The translations under genes were made by a program, and so were the position numbers. A stretch of DNA of 64,000 nt from Lentzea terrae (GTDB lineage Bacteria > Actinomycetota > Actinomycetes > Mycobacteriales > Pseudonocardiaceae), in assembly GCF_003265345.1 (NCBI RefSeq), contig NZ_QFWW01000024.1, positions 245,541 to 309,540 of the forward strand. The letters run 5' to 3'. A model generated the notes under the pieces. It had not been told where the DNA came from. It saw only the letters and a list, made by a program, of their open reading frames with translations, and made no database searches. Position 1 is the first letter of the stretch. Every line of letters starts with the position of its first letter. Positions 1-8,344 of the stretch are shown here, one piece after another.

Positions 1-900
1 TTCAGTTCGAGGATCTCGCCGCGGGCGTCGATGCCGATCTTCTGGGTCAGGTCGCCACGTGCGATGGCGGTGGTGACCTGGGCGATGTTGCGGACCTGGG
101 TGGTCAGGCTGTTCGCCATGACGTTCACCGACTCGGTCAGGTCGCGCCACGTGCCGGCGACGCCCGGCACCTGGGCCTGACCGCCGAGGCGGCCGTCCGA
201 GCCGACCTCGCGGGCGACGCGGGTGACCTCGTCGGCGAACGAGGAGAGCTGGTCGACCATCGTGTTGATCGTCGACTTGAGCTCGAGGATCTCGCCGCGA
301 GCGTCGACGGTGACCTTCTGGGTCAGGTCGCCGAGGGCCACCGCCGTCGTGACCTGGGCGATGTTGCGGACCTGCGTGGTCAGGTTCTCCGCCATGTAGT
401 TCACGTTGTCGGTGAGGTCGCGCCACGTGCCCGCGACGCCCGGCACCTTCGCCTGGCCGCCGAGCTTGCCGTCCGTGCCGACCTCACGCGCGACACGGGT
501 CACTTCGTCCGCAAAGGACGACAGCTGGTCGACCATCGTGTTCAGCGTGTTCTTCAGCTCCAGCATCTCGCCGGAGACGTCGACCGTGATCTTCTGGGTC
601 AGGTCGCCGTTCGCCACCGCGGTCGCGACCTGGGCGATGTTGCGGACCTGGTTGGTCAGGTTGTTCGCCATCGAGTTGACGTTGTCCGTCAGGTCGCGCC
701 AGGTGCCGGCGACGCCGGGGACCTTCGCCTGACCGCCCAGACGGCCGTCCGTACCGACCTCGCGGGCGACGCGGGTGACCTCGTCCGCGAACGACGACAG
801 CTGGTCCACCAGGCCGTTCACCGTCGAACCGAGCGTGGCGAACTCACCACGCAGCGTCTGGTCCGACATGCGCTTGGTCAGGTCACCCTCGGCGACGGCG
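1..900 (-). repeat. 276-bp tandem repeats encoding HAMP modules
   Basis: The block containing ggcgatgttgcggacctg recurs at 81, 357 and 633, exactly 276 bp (92 codons) apart, and the intervening DNA is highly similar. The repeats are inside the sensor gene and encode successive HAMP modules. A partial, more diverged unit lies at about 830-1000. Confidence 0.9.
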
Positions 901-1235
901 GCGAGCACGCGGCTCAGCTCGCTCGTCGGCCTCATCAGGTCTTCCACCAGGCCGTTCACCGAGTCCGCGATCAGCGACCAGCCGCCGGCGGTGCCCGCGG
1001 GCGCCACCCGTTCGGTGAGCCTGCCCTCCTGGCCGACGGCCTGCCGGACCCGGCCCAGCTCACCGGCGAGCCACTGGTTGCGCTCGGCGATCTCGTTGAA
1101 CACGTCCGCGAGCGCCGACACGGGCCCGTTCCCCGGCACCACCAACCTGCGGCGGAAGTTGCCGTCACGCAGGTCTCTCATCGCCGAGAGAACCCTTTCC
1201 AGGGTCGCGTCCGTCTCTTCGTTGGCCGTGGTCAC
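1..1235 (-). CDS. Tandem-HAMP sensor protein, likely hybrid histidine kinase (N-terminal part; 3' end beyond left edge)
   Basis: The reading frame starts at GTG 1235 with a GGAGG sequence six bases upstream and runs off the left edge, so only about 411 N-terminal residues are visible. After a short cytosolic start it shows HAMP-type modules; three consecutive copies are near identical and spaced exactly 92 codons apart, each with a VARGDLTQKI-like core, an ELKSTINTMVDQLSSFADEV helix and a GGQAxVPGVAGTWRDLT loop. No membrane segment is seen. In actinobacteria such tandem-HAMP proteins usually continue into GAF, HisKA, HATPase and receiver domains; that part is not visible, so kinase activity is inferred. 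It diverges from a SpoIIE/PP2C phosphatase, which suggests linked stress signalling. Confidence 0.85.
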   Translation of the reverse strand, partial: MTTANEETDATLERVLSAMRDLRDGNFRRRLVVPGNGPVSALADVFNEIAERNQWLAGELGRVRQAVGQEGRLTERVAPAGTAGGWSLIADSVNGLVEDLMRPTSELSRVLAAVAEGDLTKRMSDQTLRGEFATLGSTVNGLVDQLSSFADEVTRVAREVGTDGRLGGQAKVPGVAGTWRDLTDNVNSMANNLTNQVRNIAQVATAVANGDLTQKITVDVSGEMLELKNTLNTMVDQLSSFADEVTRVAREVGTDGKLGGQAKVPGVAGTWRDLTDNVNYMAENLTTQVRNIAQVTTAVALGDLTQKVTVDARGEILELKSTINTMVDQLSSFADEVTRVAREVGSDGRLGGQAQVPGVAGTWRDLTESVNVMANSLTTQVRNIAQVTTAIARGDLTQKIGIDARGEILEL

Positions 1236-1340
1236 TCCAAGCCTCCGTGCCTCGGTGGTCGCAGCCAAGCCTGCCACGTTAGGTTGGGAGCGAGGTAACT
1301 TGATGCCGCGATGCACGCCAACTACCCGCAGGAGGCCGTG

Positions 1341-1370
1341 ATGATTCGGCCACAGGACTCCGGCGGATGA
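1341..1370 (+). CDS. Possible 9-residue leader peptide (MIRPQDSGG)
   Basis: An excellent Shine-Dalgarno (AGGAGG at 1330-1335) sits five bases before ATG 1341. That frame reads nine codons and stops at a TGA overlapping the ATG of the phosphatase gene (ATGA at 1367-1370). The phosphatase start itself has only a weak ribosome site, so translation of the leader and re-initiation is plausible. It is too short for homology, and this remains inference. Confidence 0.35.
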   Translation: MIRPQDSGG

Positions 1371-2752
1371 GCAGCGCCGTGGGTATCGACCTGGACGGCT
1401 GGCAACGCCTGGTGGACGGGCTGCGCGAAGCCGTTCTCGTCGTGGACCCGGCCGGGGTGGTGCGCGTGCGCAACGCCGCGGCCGCCGACCGGTTCCCCCG
1501 GCTGTGCCTCGGCGAGCGTTTCGACGTGCACGTCGCGGGGCGCCAGCACGACCTCGGCGAGGGCTGGAGTGCCTGGTACTTCACGGACTCCGCGCTCGAC
1601 CACGCCCATCTGCGGCTCGCCGGCGGCACCTCGCGCCAGACCACGTTGAAGACCATCGTGCAGCTCGCCGCCGAGCTGCTGGGGGAGCACTGCGTCGCCG
1701 TCGTGCCCGCGACCAGGGATCGCCTGGAGTGGTGGCGCTGTGACGGCGGGGAACCGTCGGTGTCCCGCACGCCGCGCCGCGCGTCAGTCCTGACGGAGGT
1801 GCTCACGGGCACTTCGACGATGACGAGGATCACCTCTTTGGGTGAAGGTTCGTGGGGTGTGCCGGAGGACTTCGGCTGTGCCCTGGCCGTGCCGCTGGGC
1901 GTCGGGGGCGCGCTCGTCGTGCTGCGGCGCGGCGAGTTCGCGCCGAACGACGTCGAACGGGTGAAGTTGTTCGGCAAGCACGCGGCGGTCGCGCTGGAGT
2001 CGGCGTCGCGGCTGACCGAGCAGCAGCGGACGATCGACGTGCTGCGCTCGGCGTTGTTGCCGTTGCCGCTGCCCGAGGTGCGTGGCGTGTCGATGGCGTC
2101 GGTGTTCATCCCGGCGCACCAGCGCGCGTTGGTCGGCGGCGACTTCTACGACGTGCACCCGCGCACGGACGGTTCGGCGACGTTCGCGCTGGGCGACGTC
2201 TGCGGCCACGGCCTGGAGGCGGCGGTCCACAGTGGACGCGTCCGGCAGTCGTTGCAGGCGCTGTCGCTCGTGGAGACGAACCCGGTGCGGTTGCTGCACC
2301 TGCTGAACACCTCGTTGCGCGCCACCGGTTCCAAGCTCTTCACCACGATCGTCGTCGGCGAGCTGGTGCCGCTGGCGGCCGGGGGAGCGCGGTTGTCGCT
2401 CGCCTCGGGCGGGCATCCGGCGCCGCTGATCCTGCGTGCGGACGGCAGCGTGCAGGAGGTGAGCGCGCCCGGCGCGATCGTCGGCATCCTCACCGATGTC
2501 CGGTTCCACGGCGAGCAGGTGACGTTGGCGCCCGGCGACACACTGGTGCTGTACTCCGACGGCTTCACCGAGGCTCGTGCGCACAACGACCGCACCGAGT
2601 TGTTCGGCGAGCAGCGGTTGCGGGCCGTGCTGAAGGACTGCAAGGGACTGTCGGCGGAGGAGATCGCGCGGCACTGCGAGGACGCCGTGCTGACGTGGCT
2701 GGACCGCGACGACCACGACGACCTCGCTTTGCTGGCCGTGCAGGCCGTCTGA
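1367..2752 (+). CDS. GAF/SpoIIE-type PP2C serine phosphatase
   Basis: This 461-residue cytosolic protein has an N-terminal PAS-like stretch (about 1-90), a GAF-like domain (about 95-225) and a C-terminal SpoIIE/PP2C phosphatase domain (about 235-461). The metal-binding signatures are present: GGDFYDVH near residue 257, LGDVCGHG near 277 and YSDGFTEAR near 395. Family members dephosphorylate anti-anti-sigma factors in sigma-B-type partner switching; no anti-sigma or STAS gene is adjacent. No in-frame start exists upstream of ATG 1367, which overlaps the stop of a possible leader peptide. It diverges from the tandem-HAMP sensor, suggesting one signalling pathway. Confidence 0.88.
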   Translation: MSSAVGIDLDGWQRLVDGLREAVLVVDPAGVVRVRNAAAADRFPRLCLGERFDVHVAGRQHDLGEGWSAWYFTDSALDHAHLRLAGGTSRQTTLKTIVQLAAELLGEHCVAVVPATRDRLEWWRCDGGEPSVSRTPRRASVLTEVLTGTSTMTRITSLGEGSWGVPEDFGCALAVPLGVGGALVVLRRGEFAPNDVERVKLFGKHAAVALESASRLTEQQRTIDVLRSALLPLPLPEVRGVSMASVFIPAHQRALVGGDFYDVHPRTDGSATFALGDVCGHGLEAAVHSGRVRQSLQALSLVETNPVRLLHLLNTSLRATGSKLFTTIVVGELVPLAAGGARLSLASGGHPAPLILRADGSVQEVSAPGAIVGILTDVRFHGEQVTLAPGDTLVLYSDGFTEARAHNDRTELFGEQRLRAVLKDCKGLSAEEIARHCEDAVLTWLDRDDHDDLALLAVQAV

Positions 2753-2791
2753 CGGCTACGCTCCCCAGCACTTCGATCTCGTGGGGGGACA

Positions 2792-3793
2792 ATGAGAACT
2801 CGGCTTCTTCATGCTGCCTGGATCACGGCACTCGCGTTGTCGGCCGGGGTGCCCGCCGCCGCCGATCCGGTGGCGACCCAGCTCCCGCACCTGCCCGGTG
2901 CGTCGGTCAGCCAGGCGTACGGGATCAACGACGCGGGCGTGGCGGTCGGCTACTCAGGCACCGACAGCTCGCCGTACTGGAGCCGCGCCGTCCGGTGGTC
3001 CGCCGACGGCACCCCGACCGATCTGGGCGGCCTCCAGGAAGGCGCGTCCAGCTCCGCGCGGGCGATCAACGCCGGCGGTGTCGTGGTGGGTGAGTCCTGG
3101 GGTGACGACTTCAGGGCCCCCGTGCGGTGGAGCGCGGACGGCGTGATCAGCCGCATGGACTCGCCGGCGGGCTACGAGGTCGCATACCCGATCGCGCTCA
3201 ACGACGCGGGACAGGCGGCCGGATACGGCGCGGGCGCGTCCCCGACCCGAGCACTGCGGTGGCAGGCGGACGGCACGGTCACCGAACTGCCGCCGTTGCC
3301 CGGCGGCTACGTCGTCAGCATGGCCGAGGGCATCGGTGCGGACGGCACCGTCGTCGGCAACTCGCAGGGCGGCGGGCTGGGGCTGCGGGCGACGAAGTGG
3401 AACCCCGACGGGACCATCACCGATCTCGGACTTCTGCCGGACGGCTACCAGAGCAGGGCGCTCGGGATGAACCGGCACGGTGTCGTCGTCGGAGTGTCCC
3501 GTGCCGCGGACGCGCGCGACCACGCGGTGAAGTGGAACCCCGACGGCACGATCGTCGACCTCGGTGTGCCTTCCGGAGGCTCCTCCGCCTACACCCACGG
3601 CATCAACGACGCCGGTGACGTGGTCGGTAGCACGTACGTGGCCGGCAGCCGAGGGGTGCGCTGGAGCAGCGATGGCACGGCGAGCCTGCTGCCCAGGCTG
3701 AACGGTGCCGACAGCGAGGCGTGGGCGATCAACAACAACGGTGTCGTGGTCGGCCGGAGCGGCTCGCCTTTCGTTGCGATCAAGTGGCAGTAG
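2792..3793 (+). CDS. Secreted HAF-repeat protein
   Basis: A typical Sec signal peptide (MRTRLLHAAWITALALSAG, cleavage likely after PAAA near residue 25) precedes seven repeats of about 45 residues. The repeats carry the extracellular HAF signature, for example GINDAGVAVGYS, AINAGGVVVGES, GMNRHGVVVGVS and AINNNGVVVGRS, each followed by a RAxxWxxDGT strand. Such repeats are expected to form a beta-propeller; no enzymatic residues are recognised. The gene stands alone, 39 bp after the phosphatase. Its function is unknown beyond export and a repeat fold. Confidence 0.85.
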   Translation: MRTRLLHAAWITALALSAGVPAAADPVATQLPHLPGASVSQAYGINDAGVAVGYSGTDSSPYWSRAVRWSADGTPTDLGGLQEGASSSARAINAGGVVVGESWGDDFRAPVRWSADGVISRMDSPAGYEVAYPIALNDAGQAAGYGAGASPTRALRWQADGTVTELPPLPGGYVVSMAEGIGADGTVVGNSQGGGLGLRATKWNPDGTITDLGLLPDGYQSRALGMNRHGVVVGVSRAADARDHAVKWNPDGTIVDLGVPSGGSSAYTHGINDAGDVVGSTYVAGSRGVRWSSDGTASLLPRLNGADSEAWAINNNGVVVGRSGSPFVAIKWQ

Positions 3794-3874
3794 GCCGTGT
3801 GAATGAATTTCCCGGCACAAGCGTTCATGGTCTGTTCGTTTGCCACGACAGCTTGACCGGTTGAGATCTTGCGC

Positions 3875-5488
3875 ATGTCCCACTCACACGATCACTCGCA
3901 CGGTGATCACTCGCACGGGGTCGAGCCGGTCGAAGGCAGCTGGCTCGACCCCGAGGACGACCGTCCGGCGTCGGTCGAACGCCGCAAGTTCCTCGCCGGC
4001 CTGGGCATCGCGGCCGGTGCGGTCGCCGTCGGTACGGGCACGGCGGCGGCCCGCGTCCCGGTCAACCCGTGGGGCGGCGGCGAGCGCTGGTACGCGGGCG
4101 ACCACCACATCCACACGCAGTACTCGGACGACGGCCAGCACACGATCGAGCAGCAGGTGCGCAAAGCCCACGAGTTCGGCCTCGACTGGGTGGTGATCAC
4201 CGACCACGGTGGTCCCGCGCACCAGAAGTTCTCGATCGACCAGGTCACGCCGGACATCGAACGCGCGCGTCGTGCCCAGCGCGACGTGCTGGTCTACCAG
4301 GGCCTCGAGTGGAACATCCCGGGCGCCGAGCACGCGACCGTCTTCCTGCCGCCCGGCAAGCACACCGTCGACATCCTCAAGGCGTTCGAGCTGTCCTACG
4401 ACGGCCGCATCGCCGGCAACACCGAGCCGCTCGCACTGGCGGCGTTGCGGTACCTGGAGGCGCAGGTCCTTTCTGGACGGACCGAGATCGCGCTGATGTT
4501 CGCGAACCACCCGGCCCGCCGCGGCCTGGACAGCCCGCACGAGCTGCGCGGCTGGCGGGACGCGGCACCCGGCGTCGCGGTCGGCATGGAGGGCGCGCCA
4601 GGCCACCAGGCGGCGGGCATCCCGAAGTCGCTCGGCGGCCCCGGCCGGGCCCGCGGCTACTACGACCTCGCGGCCCCGCTGGCGGACTCGTTCCCCGGCT
4701 ACCCGATGGAGGCCTACCGCACGCACGGCGGCTTCGACTGGATGACCGCACGCGTAGGAGGCTTGTGGGATGCACTGCTGGCCGAGGGCCGGCCGTGGTG
4801 GATCACCGCCAACTCGGACGTGCACCAGGTCTTCGGTGACACGCTGACGCCCGGCAAGCAGGACTACGCCACCACCGGCTCGAAGGGCGCGCCGATCGAC
4901 TCGGGCGTCAAACAGACCGGTTACGGCGACTTCTTTCCCGGCCAGTACGGCGCGAACGTCGTGGGCGCCCGTTCCCGGTCCTATGTGGACGTCATGCGCG
5001 GTCTGCAGTCCGGCAAGGTGATCACGGTGCACGGCCGCCTGATCGACGGCCTTTCGGTGCGCGTGCAGTCGCGGGACGACCTGCGCGGCGTGACGCTGGG
5101 CGGGCGGACGTTCGTGCGCCGCGGCGGCGACGTCGAGGTCACCATCGAGATCGACCGCGCGTCCGGCCCGAACTGGTCGGGTGCGGTTCCTGCGTTGGCG
5201 AAGGTCGACCTGATCTCGGGTCCGGTGACCGGTCCTTCGGCCGACCGGGATCGCTTCGTGGCGCCGGAAACGGTGATGACGAAGACGTTCGAGGTGCCGC
5301 GCCGGGGCAGGATCCGGTTCACGCACAAGTTCGTCGGCGTCGAGCGTTCGTTCTACCTGCGGTTGCGGGGGAGCGACGGCAAGCGGCTGACGTCCACCGG
5401 TGACCCGATGATCGACGAGATCGCGAACTCGGACCCGTGGGCGGATCTCTGGTTCTACGCCAACCCGGTGTTCGTGGACGTCATCTGA
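3875..5488 (+). CDS. Tat-exported PHP-domain protein
   Basis: The protein has about 537 residues and starts at ATG 3875; a TTG six bases upstream is an alternative start. It begins with a His-rich segment (MSHSHDHSHGDHSHG) and then a twin-arginine signal (RRKFLAGLGIAAGAVAVG). The mature part opens with a PHP metal-binding motif (YAGDHHIHTQYSDD and VVITDHGG), and further His/Asp residues occur at FANHPARR and NSDVHQ. PHP proteins are metal-dependent phosphoesterases; here the location is extracellular or wall-associated. The C-terminal about 180 residues look like a beta-rich domain. The substrate is unknown. It is followed by the convergent alkB. Confidence 0.85.
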   Translation: MSHSHDHSHGDHSHGVEPVEGSWLDPEDDRPASVERRKFLAGLGIAAGAVAVGTGTAAARVPVNPWGGGERWYAGDHHIHTQYSDDGQHTIEQQVRKAHEFGLDWVVITDHGGPAHQKFSIDQVTPDIERARRAQRDVLVYQGLEWNIPGAEHATVFLPPGKHTVDILKAFELSYDGRIAGNTEPLALAALRYLEAQVLSGRTEIALMFANHPARRGLDSPHELRGWRDAAPGVAVGMEGAPGHQAAGIPKSLGGPGRARGYYDLAAPLADSFPGYPMEAYRTHGGFDWMTARVGGLWDALLAEGRPWWITANSDVHQVFGDTLTPGKQDYATTGSKGAPIDSGVKQTGYGDFFPGQYGANVVGARSRSYVDVMRGLQSGKVITVHGRLIDGLSVRVQSRDDLRGVTLGGRTFVRRGGDVEVTIEIDRASGPNWSGAVPALAKVDLISGPVTGPSADRDRFVAPETVMTKTFEVPRRGRIRFTHKFVGVERSFYLRLRGSDGKRLTSTGDPMIDEIANSDPWADLWFYANPVFVDVI

Positions 5489-6089
5489 CGCCGTGCGGGC
5501 GGAACTGCACGCTGATCCTCGGGCCCACGGCCTTCGTGGTCTTGGGGACGGCGTGCTCCCACGTCCGCTGGCACGACCCGCCCATCACGAGCAGATCGCC
5601 GTGCCCCAACGCGTACTTGTGCGTCTCGCCGCCGCCACGCGGACGCAGCAGGAGCGCACGCGGCGTGCCGACCGACAGGATCGCGACCATCGTGTCCTCG
5701 GTCTGGCCGCGGCCGATCGTGTCGCCGTGCCAGGCCACGCTGTCGCGGCCGTCGCGGTAGTAGCAGAGGCCCGCGGTGGTGAACGGTTCGTTGAGTTCCG
5801 GCAGGTAGTGGCGGCTCAACGTGTCGCGGGCGGTCGTGAGCACGTCGAACGGCAGCGCGCCGCTGTAGAAGCAGAGCAGGCGCGGCACGTCGACCACGTT
5901 GTCGTACATCTGGCGGCGTTCGGCGCGCCACGGCACCTCGGCGACGAGCTGGTCGAAGAGGGCGTCGGCGCCGGCGAGCCAGCCCGGCTGCACGTCGATC
6001 CACGCGCCGTGGCCGAGTTCGGTGCGGCGCGGGGCAAGCGGGGCCAGTGCCGGCTCCGCCTCCAGGTCGAACAGTGATCCCTGGCGCAT
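5481..6089 (-). CDS. alkB: AlkB-family 2-oxoglutarate/Fe(II) dioxygenase (DNA alkylation repair)
   Basis: The 202-residue protein has the complete AlkB iron site: H121 and D123 in AWHGDTIGRG, and H179 in TWEHAVPKT. The 2-oxoglutarate-binding arginines are in the C-terminal PRISVQFRPH. Members oxidatively remove methyl groups from 1-methyladenine and 3-methylcytosine in DNA or RNA. The gene stands alone, converging on the PHP gene with an 8-bp overlap. A LexA-like box lies 14 bp upstream of the start, so SOS induction is likely. The length is normal for AlkB2/AlkB3-like proteins. Confidence 0.92.
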   Translation of the reverse strand: MRQGSLFDLEAEPALAPLAPRRTELGHGAWIDVQPGWLAGADALFDQLVAEVPWRAERRQMYDNVVDVPRLLCFYSGALPFDVLTTARDTLSRHYLPELNEPFTTAGLCYYRDGRDSVAWHGDTIGRGQTEDTMVAILSVGTPRALLLRPRGGGETHKYALGHGDLLVMGGSCQRTWEHAVPKTTKAVGPRISVQFRPHGVR

Positions 6090-6103
6090 GGTCCGCAGCC
6101 TAA

Positions 6104-6119
6104 TCGAACACGTGTTCTA
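6104..6119. promoter_or_regulatory. LexA/SOS box upstream of alkB
   Basis: The sequence TCGAACACGTGTTCTA matches the actinobacterial/mycobacterial LexA box TCGAAC-N4-GTTCGA with one mismatch in the right arm. It ends 14 bp before the alkB start, where it would overlap the promoter. Site identity is inferred from the motif and from the DNA-repair target. Confidence 0.7.
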
Positions 6120-6156
6120 TGGCCAACAGTGCGGATAATGCCGGTGTGGACGAGGA

Positions 6157-6696
6157 CTAAGGCTTCAGCACGGCCCACACGGCGTCCGCGATGAGCTCGC
6201 GGGCCGCCGGCAGGTCGAACACCCCGAGCAGGAATCGGCGCACCGACTCGTGCGCCGGTCCCATCGCCACGGGCTCCAGGGCCCACGGAGGCACCGGGCG
6301 CAGTTCGCCCGAGTCCATGCGCGCCAGGAACCACGCCAGCACCGGCGCGAACTCCGCCTGCTTGACCGAGGGGTCGGCGTGGTCCGGCGCGGCGTACAGG
6401 AAGCGGGCGCGGCTGGGGTTCGCCACCACCCAGTCCAGGTAGCGCAACGTGAGGTCGGGGACCACGTCGCAGGCCGCCCGATCGTCCAGTGCGGGCAGCA
6501 TCGCGGCGACGCAGCGGCCGTAGCTGTCGGCGTAGAGCTGCGCGAACACGCCCGCGCGACTGCCGAAGTGGTGGTAGATGCTGCCGTTCGACATGCCGGA
6601 TCGCTCGGTCAGTGCTGCGATCGTCACGGCGTCGAGGCCGCCTTCTTCGACGAGCTGCAATGCGGCGTCGAGGAGGGACTGTCTTCGGTCAGCCAT
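6157..6696 (-). CDS. TetR-family transcriptional regulator
   Basis: The 179-residue protein starts at ATG 6696. It has an N-terminal TetR helix-turn-helix (residues about 5-50, MADRRQSLLDAALQLVEEGG through TIAALTERSGMSNGSIYHHFGSRAGVFAQLY) and a ligand domain typical of short TetR proteins. A longer upstream frame exists, but it is antisense to the synthetase gene and lacks a better start. It diverges from an acyl-CoA synthetase with a perfect palindrome between them, so it very probably represses that gene and itself in response to an acyl-CoA or fatty acid. The ligand is inferred. Confidence 0.9.
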   Translation of the reverse strand: MADRRQSLLDAALQLVEEGGLDAVTIAALTERSGMSNGSIYHHFGSRAGVFAQLYADSYGRCVAAMLPALDDRAACDVVPDLTLRYLDWVVANPSRARFLYAAPDHADPSVKQAEFAPVLAWFLARMDSGELRPVPPWALEPVAMGPAHESVRRFLLGVFDLPAARELIADAVWAVLKP

Positions 6697-6712
6697 GAGG
6701 GTTAGAGTACCG

Positions 6713-6733
6713 CTCTGGAGCGACGCTCCAGAG
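6713..6733. promoter_or_regulatory. TetR operator between regulator and acyl-CoA synthetase
   Basis: A perfect inverted repeat with 10-bp arms (CTCTGGAGCG at 6713-6722 and its complement at 6724-6733) is separated by a single A. It lies 16 bp upstream of the tetR start and 12 bp upstream of the synthetase start, overlapping the expected promoters of both genes. Confidence 0.8.
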
Positions 6734-6745
6734 AAGGGGAGAGCA

Positions 6746-8344
6746 ATGGCGCTGTCGATTCCCGGCCTGCTGCGCGAACGGGTCGCCCGCACGCCCGACG
6801 CCGAGGCGATGCGGTATCGCGACAACGGTGGCTGGGCGACGCTCACCTGGGCCGAGCTGCAGGAACGTGTCGCCGAGGAAGCGTTCGGGCTGCGTGCGCG
6901 CGGGCTCGGCAAGGGTGACCGGGTCGCGCTCATGGGCGGCACCAGCATCGACTGGATCATCACCGACCTCGCCGTGCTCGCGGCCGGCGGCGCCACCACG
7001 ACGATCTACCCGAACAGCACCGAGGCAGAGGTCGCGCACATCGTCAGCGACTCCGGCAGCCGCATGGTCGTCGTGGAGACCGACGAGCACGCCGCCCTCA
7101 TGCCGGACGACGTCGACGTGCTGCGGTTCGGCGCGGTTCCGCAGGCCGGTGGCGACTACGACGCGTTGATCGACGGGATCGGGCAGGACGACCTGGCGAC
7201 GTTGATCTACACCTCCGGCACGACCGGCACGCCCAAAGGCGTCGAGCTCACCCACGACAACTGGCTGACGACGTCGGAAGCCATTGCGTCGCTGGGCATT
7301 CTGCAACCCACCGACCTGCACTTCCTGTGGCTGCCGCTGTCTCACGCGTTCGGCAAGGTGCTGACAATGGCGATGATCGCCGCGGGTGTGCCGACTGCCG
7401 TCGACGGCAGCGTCGAGCGGATCGTGGACAACCTCGGCGAGCTGCGGCCGACGATCGTGGCGGCCGCGCCGCGCATCTTCGAGAAGATCCACGGCCGGAT
7501 CGTCGCGGGCGCGCGGGAGAAGGGCGGGCTCACGTTCAAGATCTTCCAGTGGGCCGACCGCGAGCACGGGCCCGCGACGCGCTGGCTCGCGGATCGCTTG
7601 GTGTACCGCAAGTTGCGCGATCGCGTGGGCGGGCGCATCCGGTACTTCGTGTCGGGTTCGGCGCCGCTCGCGGCCGAGATCGCGGAGTTCTTCGAGCGCG
7701 CCGGCATCACGATCCTGGAGGGCTACGGGCTCACCGAGTCGTCCGCGGCGACGTTCTTCAACCGGCCGGGCATGATCCAGATCGGCACGGTCGGGCCGCC
7801 GATCCCCGGCATGGAGGTGAAGATCGCGGCCGACGGCGAGGTGCTGCTGAAGGGCCCCGGCGTCATGCGCGGCTACCACAACCGCCCCGACGCCACCGCC
7901 GAGACGATCGTCGACGGCTGGCTGCACACCGGTGACATCGGCGAGCTCGACGACGCGGGCCGGCTGAAGATCACCGACCGGAAGAAGGAGCTGATCAAGA
8001 CCTCCGGCGGCAAGTACGTCGCGCCCACCCGGATCGAGAGCATGATCAACGCGGCCTCGCCGTACATCAGCAACGTGATCGTGCACGGCGACCGCCGCAA
8101 GTACTGCGTGGCGCTGGTGACGCTCGACCCGGACACCGCGGCGAACCTGACCGACGCGGAGTCCGAGGTCGAGCACGCGATCAAGACCGTCAACGCGCAG
8201 CTCGCGCGGCACGAGACGATCAAGCGGTTCGCCGTGCTGGAACATGACTTCAGCGTCGAGGACGGGTTGCTGACCGCGTCGCTGAAGCCGCGCCGTCGCG
8301 AGATCGAGAGGCGCTACGCCGACGTCCTGGACTCGTTGTACTGA
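6746..8344 (+). CDS. Long-chain acyl-CoA synthetase (AMP-forming)
   Basis: The 532-residue protein starts at ATG 6746 with GGGGAG upstream. It is a complete ANL-superfamily adenylating enzyme: the phosphate-binding loop YTSGTTGTPKG near residue 155, GYGLTESSA near 326, GWLHTGDIG near 391 and the lysine motif DRKKELIKTSGGKYV near 412. The overall type resembles FadD15/AMP-dependent long-chain fatty-acid CoA ligases, which form acyl-CoA via an acyl-adenylate. It is controlled by the divergent TetR gene. The 3' end overlaps the convergent merR gene by 31 bp. Confidence 0.93.
   Translation: MALSIPGLLRERVARTPDAEAMRYRDNGGWATLTWAELQERVAEEAFGLRARGLGKGDRVALMGGTSIDWIITDLAVLAAGGATTTIYPNSTEAEVAHIVSDSGSRMVVVETDEHAALMPDDVDVLRFGAVPQAGGDYDALIDGIGQDDLATLIYTSGTTGTPKGVELTHDNWLTTSEAIASLGILQPTDLHFLWLPLSHAFGKVLTMAMIAAGVPTAVDGSVERIVDNLGELRPTIVAAAPRIFEKIHGRIVAGAREKGGLTFKIFQWADREHGPATRWLADRLVYRKLRDRVGGRIRYFVSGSAPLAAEIAEFFERAGITILEGYGLTESSAATFFNRPGMIQIGTVGPPIPGMEVKIAADGEVLLKGPGVMRGYHNRPDATAETIVDGWLHTGDIGELDDAGRLKITDRKKELIKTSGGKYVAPTRIESMINAASPYISNVIVHGDRRKYCVALVTLDPDTAANLTDAESEVEHAIKTVNAQLARHETIKRFAVLEHDFSVEDGLLTASLKPRRREIERRYADVLDSLY

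Noticed and set aside
1279..2716. Long minus-strand open frames opposite the phosphatase gene
   Set aside because: They are typical antisense shadows of a high-GC gene: Arg/Gln/His-rich with no domain pattern. The plus-strand frame has clear GAF/PP2C motifs.
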